From NCBI RefSeq assembly GCF_017896165.1, contig NZ_JAFCNB010000002.1, positions 593,449 to 657,448 on the forward strand: DNA of 64,000 nucleotides. Direction: 5' to 3'. The DNA comes from Microbispora oryzae (GTDB lineage Bacteria > Actinomycetota > Actinomycetes > Streptosporangiales > Streptosporangiaceae). Shown piece after piece: positions 20,543 through 28,294 of the stretch. The notes below the pieces were generated by a model, which was not told where the DNA came from, searched no databases, and worked only from the letters and a program-made list of their open reading frames with translations. Position 1 is the first letter of the stretch, and the number at the start of each line of letters is the position of its first letter. Position numbers and translations under genes: made by a program.

Positions 20543-21826
20543 ATGAAGCGCACTATCGCCTTCGGTGGCCTCGTCGCCACCGCCGGCCTCCTGGCCGCGG
20601 GCCTCGCCGTCCCGGCTCAGGCCGCCAACGACGTCGCCAGTGACCCGCTGTCCGCGAGCGGCATCGCCGCCAAGAACGTGGCTGCGCTCTGGCTGTCGGA
20701 GAACGCCGCGAACCTGATCGCGGCCACGCCGTACAACGTCGAGACGAAGGCCGCCGTCAAGCACCTCAGCAAGGGCGGCCCCGCTCCCGACAGCAAGCCG
20801 GGCATCGTGCCGGCGATCGGCGACGAGAAGAAGACCGCCGCCAAGTCGAAGAACGTCAACCTGCCCAAGACCACGGGCAAGGTGTTCTTCTCCGACGGCG
20901 TCAAGTGGGAGAAGGGTGCCGACAACAAGTGGCACCTGAAGGCGGTCAACCCGCACTGGTGCTCCGCCACCTCGGTGCAGTCCGCCTACCACAACCTGGT
21001 CGCCACCGCCGGGCACTGCGTCTACGACACGGAGTCCAACAAGGCCACCCTGAACAACTGGGTGTTCATCCCCGGTTACTACCAGGGCAAGACCCCGTGG
21101 GGCATCTACGTCGGCAAGACGGCCTACACCCACTACGACTACGACGTCTACGAGGACGGCGACCGCGACTACGCGTTCGTCACCGTTTACAACGGCCTGA
21201 AGCTGCCCGCGGGTGGCCTGAAGGACCTCTCGGACCTCGTCGCGGCTCACAAGTGGGACGAGCTTGCGCAGTACCAGGGCTACAAGGAGGTCGACCAGGC
21301 CACCTACGACGCCTACGTCAGGGGCGGGTTCTACAAGCCCGGCTTCGGCTACTACACGAAGGTTGAGGGTGGCAAGACCCACTACTTCGTGTTCAAGTAC
21401 GCCGACGCGGGTCGCCTCGGTGACAACGTCGGTGGCCAGGGCCTCGCGTACAACCAGAAGATCGGCCAGCCGGTCTTCGTCTTCGGCTACCCGAGCGGAT
21501 CGCACCCGGACGGGAACCACGCCTTCTCCGGCCAGACCCTCAAGTGGAGCTACGGCAAGACCTTCGCTGCGACCGCCCCCGCCATCAAGGCGGAGGAGCT
21601 GCAGGGTGTCAAGTCGTCCTTCACCGGCGAGGGCTCGCTGGGTTCGGCCTGGCTGCTGAAGTACAACAACGGCCGTCGCCTCGGCTACCTGAACGGTGTG
21701 ACCATCGGCGTCTCCGACACCGACGGCAACGACCGTTACGACACCAGCGTCTCCCCGTACTTCGACGGTGAGCTGTACGGCGTCTACAGCGCGGCCAAGA
21801 GCAACTGGTCCGGCTCGATCGCCTAA
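20543..21826 (+). CDS. Secreted S1-fold pseudoprotease (array copy 5, nucleophile Leu366)
   Basis: At 427 residues this is the longest member of the array. The signal peptide ends VPAQA, and the start ATG 20543 follows CCAAGGAG. His and Asp motifs are intact, while the nucleophile is Leu366 in GEGSLGSAW and the Cys pair is missing. Two insertions stand out. One lies before the PHWCSATSV block (DGVKWEKGADNKWHLKAVN), shared only with copy 6. The other, of about 70 residues, lies between the Asp block and GRLGDNVGGQG. Both fall in surface-loop positions of the S1 fold. Confidence 0.88.
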   Translation: MKRTIAFGGLVATAGLLAAGLAVPAQAANDVASDPLSASGIAAKNVAALWLSENAANLIAATPYNVETKAAVKHLSKGGPAPDSKPGIVPAIGDEKKTAAKSKNVNLPKTTGKVFFSDGVKWEKGADNKWHLKAVNPHWCSATSVQSAYHNLVATAGHCVYDTESNKATLNNWVFIPGYYQGKTPWGIYVGKTAYTHYDYDVYEDGDRDYAFVTVYNGLKLPAGGLKDLSDLVAAHKWDELAQYQGYKEVDQATYDAYVRGGFYKPGFGYYTKVEGGKTHYFVFKYADAGRLGDNVGGQGLAYNQKIGQPVFVFGYPSGSHPDGNHAFSGQTLKWSYGKTFAATAPAIKAEELQGVKSSFTGEGSLGSAWLLKYNNGRRLGYLNGVTIGVSDTDGNDRYDTSVSPYFDGELYGVYSAAKSNWSGSIA

Positions 21827-21889
21827 CTCTCTCTTCTGAGAGGCGAATCGATCGGCGGTCAGGGGTCCAAACCCTGACGGGCCAACGGA

Positions 21890-21916
21890 GGGCCCGGCTT
21901 TCGAGCCGGGCCCTTT
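21890..21916 (+). terminator. Terminator after protease copy 5
   Basis: GGGCCCGGCT pairs perfectly with AGCCGGGCCC around TTCG, followed by TTT. Confidence 0.85.
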
Positions 21917-22017
21917 CGGCGTTCCCGGGGGCCTCGCGCGCGTTTCCGGCGATCAGAGCCTGAGCAAGATCGGGCGATTTAGACGGTCGTGGGCTCGATT
22001 CGGATCCAGATCCTCGA

Positions 22018-22033
22018 TGTGATTTGGCCCACA
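22018..22033. promoter_or_regulatory. Crp-like operator upstream of protease copy 6
   Basis: TGTGATTTGGCCCACA differs from TGTGA-N6-TCACA at one position. TTAGACG lies 39 bp upstream, exactly as in copies 3 and 5. Confidence 0.6.
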
Positions 22034-22247
22034 CCGCTCGGGCCGGATCCCGGCACCCTCTCCCACCGGCCCCGCGAGGCTCGTCCGCCCCCACCTGCGC
22101 ACTCATCCTGCTCCCGGCGCCCGAAGCCACCCTGTGACGTCGATAACGGAACGATAACGGCGATGTGCGCTTCCTGTGAGGTCGCCGGATCGCTGCTTTC
22201 CTCCCAGATCCGCCCGATATGGTCCTGGCGATCCCTTTCCTGACGTA

Positions 22248-22268
22248 TGGGACGCAAGAGGCGTTCCG
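22248..22268 (+). promoter_or_regulatory. Leader inverted repeat of protease copy 6
   Basis: TGGGACGC and GCGTTCCG pair with two wobble positions around AAGAG. The -10-like TATGGT starts 30 bp upstream. Confidence 0.78.
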
Positions 22269-22289
22269 CGACAGACCAAGGAGCACCAC

Positions 22290-23534
22290 ATGAAGCGCAC
22301 CCTCGCCTTCGGTGGCCTCGTCGCCACCGCCGGCCTCCTCGCCGCGGGCCTGGCCGCCCCCGCCCAGGCCGCGGGCGACGTCTCCAGCGACACGCTCGCC
22401 TCGACCGGCATCGCCGCGAAGAACATCGCCGCGCTCTGGCTCGCGGAGGGCGCCGCCAACCTGCAGACGGCGACCCCGTACGGCGTCGAGACCAAGGTCA
22501 CCACCAAGCACGTGAGCAAGGGCGGCCCGGCCCCCGACACCAAGCCCGGCGTCGTCCCCGCCATCGGCGACGAGAAGAAGTCGACCAGCACGTCGAAGAA
22601 CGTGAACCTGCCGAAGACCACCGGCAAGGTGTTCTTCGCGGACGGCTTCAAGTGGGAGACCGGCACGGACGGCAAGCAGCACCTCAAGGCGGTCAATCCG
22701 CACTGGTGCTCGGCCACCTCCGTGCAGAGCACCTACCACAACCTCGTCGCGACCGCCGGGCACTGCGTCTACGACACGGCGACCAACAAGCCGACCCTGA
22801 ACTACTGGGTCTTCGTCCCGGGCTACTACCAGGGCAAGACCCCGTGGGGCATCTACGTCGGCAAGACGGCCTACACCCACTACGACTACGACGTCTACGA
22901 GGACGGCGACCGCGACTACGCGTTCGTCACCGTCTACAACGGCCTCAAGCTGCCGGCCGGCGGCTTCGCCGACGTCTCCAAGCCGAGTGACCTGGGCGGA
23001 TACAAGGAGACCGACAAGGCGACGTACGACGCGTACGTCAAGTCGGGCTTCTACCGCGAGAACCGCGGCTACAAGACCGTGAACGGCAAGTACTACATCT
23101 GGGCCTTCGCCGACGCGGGCCGCCTGGGCGACAACGTCGGCGGCCAGGGCCTCGCGTACAACCAGAAGATCGGCCAGCCGGTCTTCGTCTTCGGCTACCC
23201 GAGCGGGTCGCACCCGGACGGCAACTTCGCCTTCACCGGCAAGACCCTCAAGTGGAGCTACGGCAAGACCTTCGCCGCCACCGCGCCCGCCATCAAGGCG
23301 GAGGAGCTGCAGGGCGTCAAGTCGTCCTTCACCGGCGAGGGCGCGCTCGGCTCGTCCTGGCTGCTCAAGTACTCGAACAGCCGTCGCCTCGGCTACCTGA
23401 ACGGCGTGACCATCGGCGTCTCCGACACCGACGGCAACAACCGCTACGACACCAGCGTCTCCCCGTACTTCGACGGTGAGACCTACGGCGTCTACAAGTC
23501 GGCCGCGAGCAACTGGTCCGGCTCGATCGCCTGA
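22290..23534 (+). CDS. Secreted S1-fold pseudoprotease (array copy 6, nucleophile Leu353)
   Basis: This is a 414-residue paralog with a signal peptide ending APAQA. His (VATAGHCVYD) and Asp (GDRDYAFVTV) are kept, the nucleophile is Leu353 in GEGALGSSW, and Cys around the Ser loop are absent. It is closest to copy 5: both carry the insertion before PHWCSATSV and a long insert beginning LKLPAGG after the Asp block (about 58 residues here). ATG 22290 follows CCAAGGAG. Loss of the nucleophile predicts no peptidase activity. Confidence 0.88.
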   Translation: MKRTLAFGGLVATAGLLAAGLAAPAQAAGDVSSDTLASTGIAAKNIAALWLAEGAANLQTATPYGVETKVTTKHVSKGGPAPDTKPGVVPAIGDEKKSTSTSKNVNLPKTTGKVFFADGFKWETGTDGKQHLKAVNPHWCSATSVQSTYHNLVATAGHCVYDTATNKPTLNYWVFVPGYYQGKTPWGIYVGKTAYTHYDYDVYEDGDRDYAFVTVYNGLKLPAGGFADVSKPSDLGGYKETDKATYDAYVKSGFYRENRGYKTVNGKYYIWAFADAGRLGDNVGGQGLAYNQKIGQPVFVFGYPSGSHPDGNFAFTGKTLKWSYGKTFAATAPAIKAEELQGVKSSFTGEGALGSSWLLKYSNSRRLGYLNGVTIGVSDTDGNNRYDTSVSPYFDGETYGVYKSAASNWSGSIA

Positions 23535-23547
23535 GCCTCACCCTGAA

Positions 23548-23573
23548 GGGCCCGGCCTGTGCGCCGGGCCCTT
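23548..23573 (+). terminator. Terminator after protease copy 6
   Basis: GGGCCCGGC pairs perfectly with GCCGGGCCC around CTGTGC, 14 nt after the stop, followed by TT. Confidence 0.82.
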
Positions 23574-23599
23574 CCGCGTGTCCGGGCGCATTCCCGGGG

Positions 23600-23615
23600 T
23601 GTGATTTACGTCACC
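23600..23615. promoter_or_regulatory. Crp-like operator upstream of protease copy 7
   Basis: TGTGATTTACGTCACC has one mismatch to TGTGA-N6-TCACA and fits GTG-N6-GNCAC. It starts 201 bp upstream of the -10-like hexamer. Confidence 0.6.
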
Positions 23616-23830
23616 GGGACCGGCCCGTCGTCGCGGCGGGAGCCGGCGGGACGGCCGGGATCGCCATGCCGTCCCACCTGCCTACTTGATTTTTTGTTTC
23701 GGTCCAGCCGAAAGAAGCAGCGGTGGTCACGGGAGGATCACGGCGCCGCCTACCGTCCGGGACGGCCTGATTACGGCTACCTGGACCAGAGATCCCCCGG
23801 TAAGTTCCTCGCGATCCCTTTCCTGACGCA

Positions 23831-23851
23831 TGAGGCGCATATGGCGTCTCA
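23831..23851 (+). promoter_or_regulatory. Leader inverted repeat of protease copy 7 (compensatory change)
   Basis: TGAGGCGC and GCGTCTCA form the stem around ATATG. Relative to the other copies, the third base pair has changed from G-C to A-T on both sides, so pairing is preserved while the primary sequence differs. The -10-like TAAGTT starts 30 bp upstream. Confidence 0.8.
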
Positions 23852-23874
23852 CGTACAGACCAAGGAGTTCCCCT

Positions 23875-24957
23875 ATGAAGCGCACCCTCGCCTTCGGTGG
23901 CCTCGTCGCCACCGCCGGCCTCCTCGCCGCGGGCCTGGCCGCCCCGGCCCAGGCCGCCGGCGACGTCTCCAGCGACCCGCTGGCGAAGTCGGGCGTCGCG
24001 GCCCTCCAGGTCGTGAAGTACTGGCGTGGCGAGAACTACTCCAACTTCGTCAACGCCACGCCGTACAACGCCGAGACCGCGGTCGCGGCGAAGCACATGA
24101 GCAAGGGCGGCCCGGCCCCCGACAGCAAGCCCGGCATCGTGCCGGCGATCGGCGACGAGAAGAAGTCGACCAGCAAGTCGAAGAACGTCAACCTGCCCAA
24201 GACCACGGGCAAGGTGTTCTTCCGCGGCTCCGACAACAAGCCGCACTGGTGCTCCGCCACCTCGGTGCAGTCCGCCTACCACAACATGGTGGCGACCGCT
24301 GGTCACTGCGTCTACGACACCGAGTCGAACAAGGCCACCCTCGACTACTGGGTCTTCGTCCCGGGCTACTACCAGGGCAAGACCCCGTGGGGCATCTACG
24401 TCGGCAAGACGGCCTACACCCACTACGACTACGACGTCTACGAGGACGGCGACCGCGACTACGCGTTCGTCACCGTCTACAACGGCGTCCAGGTCACCGG
24501 CTGGGACAGGGTCAAGCGGCAGCTCATCCTGAAGGACACGGGCCGCCTGGGCGACAACGTCGGCGGCCAGGGCATCGCCTACAACCAGAAGATCGGCCAG
24601 CCGGTCTTCGTGTTCGGCTACCCGAGCGGCACCCACCCGGACGGCAACCAGGCCTTCACCGGCAAGACCCTCAAGTGGACCTACGGCAAGACCTTCGCCG
24701 CCAAGGCGCCCGCCATCAAGGGCGAGGAGCTGCAGGCCGTCAAGTCGTCCTTCACCGGCGAGGGCGCGCTCGGCTCGTCCTGGCTGCTGAAGTACAACAA
24801 CACCCGCCGTCTCGGCTACCTGAACGGCGTGACCATCGGCGTCTCCGACACCGACGGCAACAACCGCTACGACACCAGCATCTCGCCGTACTTCGACGGT
24901 GAGCTGTACGGCGTCTACAGCGCGGCCAAGAACAACTGGTCCGGCTCGCTCGTCTGA
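23875..24957 (+). CDS. Secreted S1-fold pseudoprotease (array copy 7, nucleophile Leu299)
   Basis: At 360 residues this is the shortest Ser-less member, because the segment between the Asp block and GRLGDNVGGQG is only about 18 residues. The signal peptide ends APAQA. His (VATAGHCVYD) and Asp (GDRDYAFVTV) are present. The nucleophile is Leu299 in GEGALGSSW, and the Ser-loop Cys pair is absent. ATG 23875 follows CCAAGGAG. Its short loop shows that loop length and loss of Ser are not strictly tied. Confidence 0.88.
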   Translation: MKRTLAFGGLVATAGLLAAGLAAPAQAAGDVSSDPLAKSGVAALQVVKYWRGENYSNFVNATPYNAETAVAAKHMSKGGPAPDSKPGIVPAIGDEKKSTSKSKNVNLPKTTGKVFFRGSDNKPHWCSATSVQSAYHNMVATAGHCVYDTESNKATLDYWVFVPGYYQGKTPWGIYVGKTAYTHYDYDVYEDGDRDYAFVTVYNGVQVTGWDRVKRQLILKDTGRLGDNVGGQGIAYNQKIGQPVFVFGYPSGTHPDGNQAFTGKTLKWTYGKTFAAKAPAIKGEELQAVKSSFTGEGALGSSWLLKYNNTRRLGYLNGVTIGVSDTDGNNRYDTSISPYFDGELYGVYSAAKNNWSGSLV

Positions 24958-25152
24958 TCGCTCTCAGGCGTCTGATCCATCAGGAGGCGGACGGCGGGAC
25001 GCACCCCCGAACCGGCCGCCACGGGAGCCAGGACCCACCCACGGCCTGACTCACGACCTGACTGGGGGCCCGGTCCGACCATCGGGCCCCTCACCTGAGA
25101 CCTGTGGATAACGACCGGAATCCCCGTCCGCATAGGCGAACGGGCTCCCGGA

Positions 25153-25182
25153 CAAGGCCCCGGCGCACGCGCCGGGGCCTTG
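25153..25182 (+). terminator. Terminator after protease copy 7
   Basis: CAAGGCCCCGGCGC and GCGCCGGGGCCTTG are perfect 14-bp complements with a minimal loop. It lies about 195 nt after the stop, further than in other copies, and is followed by TCTGTTCT. Confidence 0.75.
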
Positions 25183-25255
25183 TCTGTTCTCCCCCACGCG
25201 GCGCACGCCTTCGCACGCGGACGCATCAGCCGCCCAATCGGTGCCATCACAACCA

Positions 25256-25271
25256 TGTGATCCTCGTCACA
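25256..25271. promoter_or_regulatory. Crp-like operator upstream of protease copy 8
   Basis: TGTGATCCTCGTCACA matches TGTGA-N6-TCACA exactly. GGTGCCATC lies 16 bp upstream, as in copies 3 and 5. Confidence 0.7.
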
Positions 25272-25495
25272 GATCGGCTTCACAAAAGCACCATTTCTCC
25301 CAAAACTCCCAGGATTCCCAGGGCCCGTGACCGACCGGTGATCTGCACATATGAGCGCGGCGAGCCGGCCGCCGCCCCGCTCGACAAACATCACAGAACG
25401 GTCTCACAGCCTGGCGTGTCCGTAACGAGGCAAAGTGCGGGTTCCGGCGCTCAAGATCGCCCCGGTAAGGTCCTGACCGTCCCTTTACTGACGCA

Positions 25496-25516
25496 TGGGA
25501 CGCAAGAGGCGTCCCA
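25496..25516 (+). promoter_or_regulatory. Leader inverted repeat of protease copy 8
   Basis: TGGGACGC and GCGTCCCA form a perfect 8-bp stem around AAGAG. The G-T pair of copies 4-6 is a G-C pair here. The -10-like TAAGGT starts 30 bp upstream. Confidence 0.8.
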
Positions 25517-25537
25517 CGACAGACCAAGGAGCCCCCT

Positions 25538-26716
25538 GTGAAGCGCACCCTCGCCTTCGGTGGCCTCGTCGCCACCGCCGGCCTCCTCGCCGCCGGCCTG
25601 GCCGCCCCCGCTCAGGCCGACAGCACCGTCAGCACCGACAACCTGGCCACCACCAACTTCGCGGCTCAGCAGATCGCCACCTTCTGGTTCGGTCAGGCGG
25701 CGGCCAACCTGCAGCAGGCGACGCCGTACAACATCGAGACGACCGTTTCCTCGAAGCACGTCTCGAGCGGTGGCCCGGCCCCCGACACCAAGCCCGGCGT
25801 GGTTCCGGCCATCGGTGACGAGAAGAAGACCACCAGCACGTCCAAGAACGTGAACCTGCCCAAGACCACGGGCAAGGTCTTCTTCATCGGCGCCGACCAC
25901 AAGCCGCACTGGTGCACGGCGACGTCGGTGCAGTCGACGTACCACAACCTGGTGGCCACCGCCGGGCACTGTGTCTACGACACCGAGTCCAACAAGGCCA
26001 CCCTGGACAAGTGGGTCTTCGTCCCCGGTTACTACCAGGGCAAGACCCCGTGGGGCATCTACGTCGGCAAGACGGCCTACACCCACTACGACTACGACGT
26101 CTACGAGGACGGCGACCGCGACTACGCGTTCGTGACGGTCTACAACGGCGTCGGAATCGACCCCGCCAAGACCTTCCGGGTCAAGTACAACGAGGCGACG
26201 GCTGACCAGAAGAAGAACGCTGACGCTCACGCCGCCGGTTACCTCAAGTACAACTACAAGGGCACCTGGTACATCGAGTACGTCTCGCTGGCCGACGCCG
26301 GTCGCCTCGGCGACAACGTCGGCGGCCAGGGCCTGGCCTACAACCAGAAGGTCGGCGGCTCGGTGTTCGTGTTCGGTTACCCGAGCGGGTCGCACCCGGA
26401 CGGGACCGCGCCGTTCACCGGCAAGACCCTCAAGTGGAGCTACGGCAAGACCTTCGCCGCCACCGCCCCGTCCATCAAGGGCGAGGAGATGGTGGGCGTG
26501 AAGTCCTCCTTCACCGGCGAGGGCTCCATCGGCTCCGCGTGGCTGCTGCAGTACAAGAGCAGCCGCCGCCTCGGCTACCTGAACGGCGTCACCGCCGCCG
26601 TTTCGGACACCGACAACAACAAGCGGATCGACACCAGCATCTCCCCGTACTTCGACGGCGAGACCTACGGCGTCTACAGCTCGGCCAAGGCCAACTGGTC
26701 CGGCAAGATCGTCTGA
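25538..26716 (+). CDS. Secreted S1-fold pseudoprotease (array copy 8, nucleophile Ile331)
   Basis: This 392-residue paralog uses a GTG start after CCAAGGAG. The signal peptide ends APAQA. His (VATAGHCVYD) and Asp (GDRDYAFVTV) are intact. The nucleophile position is Ile331 in GEGSIGSAW, and the Cys pair around it is lost. The insert after the Asp block is about 50 residues, Lys- and Ala-rich, and unlike those of copies 4-6. Loss of Ser by a different residue than in copies 4-7 means either an independent change or continued drift after loss. Confidence 0.88.
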   Translation: MKRTLAFGGLVATAGLLAAGLAAPAQADSTVSTDNLATTNFAAQQIATFWFGQAAANLQQATPYNIETTVSSKHVSSGGPAPDTKPGVVPAIGDEKKTTSTSKNVNLPKTTGKVFFIGADHKPHWCTATSVQSTYHNLVATAGHCVYDTESNKATLDKWVFVPGYYQGKTPWGIYVGKTAYTHYDYDVYEDGDRDYAFVTVYNGVGIDPAKTFRVKYNEATADQKKNADAHAAGYLKYNYKGTWYIEYVSLADAGRLGDNVGGQGLAYNQKVGGSVFVFGYPSGSHPDGTAPFTGKTLKWSYGKTFAATAPSIKGEEMVGVKSSFTGEGSIGSAWLLQYKSSRRLGYLNGVTAAVSDTDNNKRIDTSISPYFDGETYGVYSSAKANWSGKIV

Positions 26717-26778
26717 TCTCCGTCCAGGAGATACGGCGGTCCCCGGTCAGGCGGTCCACCGCGCTGACCCCCGCTCAC

Positions 26779-26808
26779 CACAGGGCCCGGCTCTCCAGCC
26801 GGGCCCTG
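26779..26808 (+). terminator. Terminator after protease copy 8
   Basis: ACAGGGCCCGGCT pairs perfectly (13 bp) with AGCCGGGCCCTGT around a 4-nt loop, followed by GCCTTTT. Confidence 0.88.
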
Positions 26809-26938
26809 TGCCTTTTCCCGGCCTGTCTCCGCAGTGTTCCCGCGACGTTTCCGGCACTCCGTCATTCCGGACCGCGGACGTAGTTTCCGATACGCAGCTT
26901 GTGCGCTGTATGTTCCGACGCATCCCTTTACTGACGCA

Positions 26939-26958
26939 TGGGGCGCAGAGGCGTTCCA
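26939..26958 (+). promoter_or_regulatory. Leader inverted repeat of protease copy 9
   Basis: TGGGGCGC and GCGTTCCA pair with two G-T wobbles around a 4-nt loop (AGAG). The -10-like TATGTT starts 30 bp upstream. No Crp-like site exists in the 260 bp before this gene. Confidence 0.75.
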
Positions 26959-26980
26959 CGTACAGCGCGAGGAGTTCCCG

Positions 26981-28078
26981 ATGAAACGCGTCCTCATCCC
27001 CCTGTGGGGTGTGATGGCCGTCGCCCTGTCCCTGATCCCCGGCGCGCCCGCGCCGGCGCGGGCGTACGACATCACCGCCACCCGCGTGCTCGCCACATCG
27101 GCCGAGGCCGGCGCCGCGGTGGCACACTGGCTCACCGGCGACGGCCGCGCGCTCGCCGCCGCCACGCCGTACTCACTGGGGACGCGGATCGCGCCCCGCC
27201 GTTCCGCGCCGCCTGCCCCCGCCCCCGGCGGCAGGCCCGGCTATGTGCCGGGCGTCGCCCCGGCCACCAGGACGACGACCCGGGCCGCCGACGACCGTCT
27301 GCCCGCCACCACGGGCCGGGCGTACTTCCTCGGCCCGGACGGCCGGCCGTACTGGTGCGCCGCCACCTCGGTCCGCTCGGACCACCGCGACCTCGTGGCC
27401 ACCGCGGGCCACTGTGTATACGACATCGCGAGCGGCGTCCCGTTCCGCGAGTGGGTCTTCGTGCCCGACTCCACCCATGACCCGCTCCCCCGGCTCGTCT
27501 ACGCCGGCGCCCGGGTCTTCACGCACTCCGACTTCGCCACGTACCGCGACCTCGACCGCGACTACGCCTTCGTCGCCGTCTACAACGGAATCGCGCCGGC
27601 CCGCACGCCGCTGGCGACGGCGGCCCGGTACGCCGCGTTCTCCGGCGGCCTCAAGTACAGCGTGCCCGGCGGGGGCGCGGCCGCGTACGTCGGGGTCAGG
27701 CTCGCGGACGCGGGCCGTCTCGGCGATCGCGTCGGCGGGCAGGGCCTCGCCTACAACCTGCCGGCCGGGGCTCCCCTGCTGCTCCTCGGATACGGCCGCA
27801 CCGGCGCTCAGGTCCGCTCGTACGGCAGGCCCGTCGGCCTGGCCGATCCGCGCCTCAAGGCGGACGCCCTGCTCGGCCTGCGCTCCACGACTCCCCCTGT
27901 CGCGGGATCGTCCTGGTACACCCGGTATCGGGCGGCGCGAGGGCTCGGCTACCTCAACGGCATCACCATCGCCGGCGCCGGCGCGACGGCCGTCTCGCCC
28001 TACTTCGACGGTGAGTTGTTCACGGTGTACGAGGCCGCCCGCCGCCTCAGGACCGGCTCGGCCGACACCGACACCTGA
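26981..28078 (+). CDS. Secreted S1-fold pseudoprotease (array copy 9, nucleophile Ala308)
   Basis: The 365-residue protein is the most divergent Ser-less copy. ATG 26981 follows GAGGAG, and the signal peptide ends PARA. His (VATAGHCVYD) and Asp (LDRDYAFVAV) are conserved. The nucleophile region reads PPVAGSSW, placing Ala308 at the Ser position, and the surrounding Gly and the Cys pair are gone. The protein is more Arg/Ala/Pro-rich than its neighbours, and the conserved GYPSGSHPDG block is reduced to GYGRTG. It still ends with the shared LGYLNG...SPYFDGE module, so the fold is probably retained. Confidence 0.85.
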   Translation: MKRVLIPLWGVMAVALSLIPGAPAPARAYDITATRVLATSAEAGAAVAHWLTGDGRALAAATPYSLGTRIAPRRSAPPAPAPGGRPGYVPGVAPATRTTTRAADDRLPATTGRAYFLGPDGRPYWCAATSVRSDHRDLVATAGHCVYDIASGVPFREWVFVPDSTHDPLPRLVYAGARVFTHSDFATYRDLDRDYAFVAVYNGIAPARTPLATAARYAAFSGGLKYSVPGGGAAAYVGVRLADAGRLGDRVGGQGLAYNLPAGAPLLLLGYGRTGAQVRSYGRPVGLADPRLKADALLGLRSTTPPVAGSSWYTRYRAARGLGYLNGITIAGAGATAVSPYFDGELFTVYEAARRLRTGSADTDT

Positions 28079-28089
28079 TTGAGAGATTC

Positions 28090-28112
28090 GGGCGGAAATA
28101 GCATTCCCGTCC
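28090..28112 (+). terminator. Weak hairpin after protease copy 9
   Basis: GGGCGG and CCGTCC (one wobble) flank an 11-nt loop, followed by GTTTTCC, 12 nt after the stop. Confidence 0.45.
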
Positions 28113-28247
28113 GTTTTCCTGGTCGGCGACCGCAAACAAAAGACGTCCGAGACGGGAAAGTTCGGAAATCCGGGCTTTCCCGATACTCGCGGCTTATGCC
28201 GTGCTGCTCGTGTGCTGTAAGTTCCCTGACATCCCTTTACTGACGCA

Positions 28248-28268
28248 TGGGACGCGAGTGTCGTCCCA
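28248..28268 (+). promoter_or_regulatory. Leader inverted repeat of protease copy 10
   Basis: TGGGACG and CGTCCCA form a perfect 7-bp stem with a 7-nt loop. The -10-like TAAGTT starts 30 bp upstream. CCCTTTACTGACGCA precedes, and ACGTACAGCGCGAGGAG follows as in copy 9. Confidence 0.78.
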
Positions 28269-28294
28269 CGTACAGCGCGAGGAGCGAATCCTTA

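Larger units (their letters stand above)
21917..22289. other. Upstream region of protease copy 6
   Basis: No gene is seen. TTAGACG at 21979, a Crp-like site at 22018, a -10-like TATGGT at 22218-22223, the leader hairpin at 22248 and AAGGAG at 22278-22283 are in the usual order. Confidence 0.6.
23574..23874. other. Upstream region of protease copy 7
   Basis: No gene is seen. It contains a Crp-like site (23600), an AT-rich patch near 23684-23700, a -10-like TAAGTT (23801-23806), the leader hairpin (23831-23851) and AAGGAG (23862-23867). Confidence 0.55.
24958..25537. other. Upstream region of protease copy 8
   Basis: No gene is supported in these 580 bp. A strong hairpin at 25153-25182 is followed by a Crp-like site (25256), a -10-like TAAGGT (25466-25471), the leader hairpin (25496-25516) and AAGGAG (25526-25531). 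Confidence 0.55.

Noticed and set aside
16371..28294. CRISPR array or insertion-sequence explanation for the repeated segments
   Set aside because: Repeats are homologous gene parts and leaders spaced about 1.8-2 kb apart. No short direct repeats with spacers, transposase gene or terminal inverted repeats are seen.
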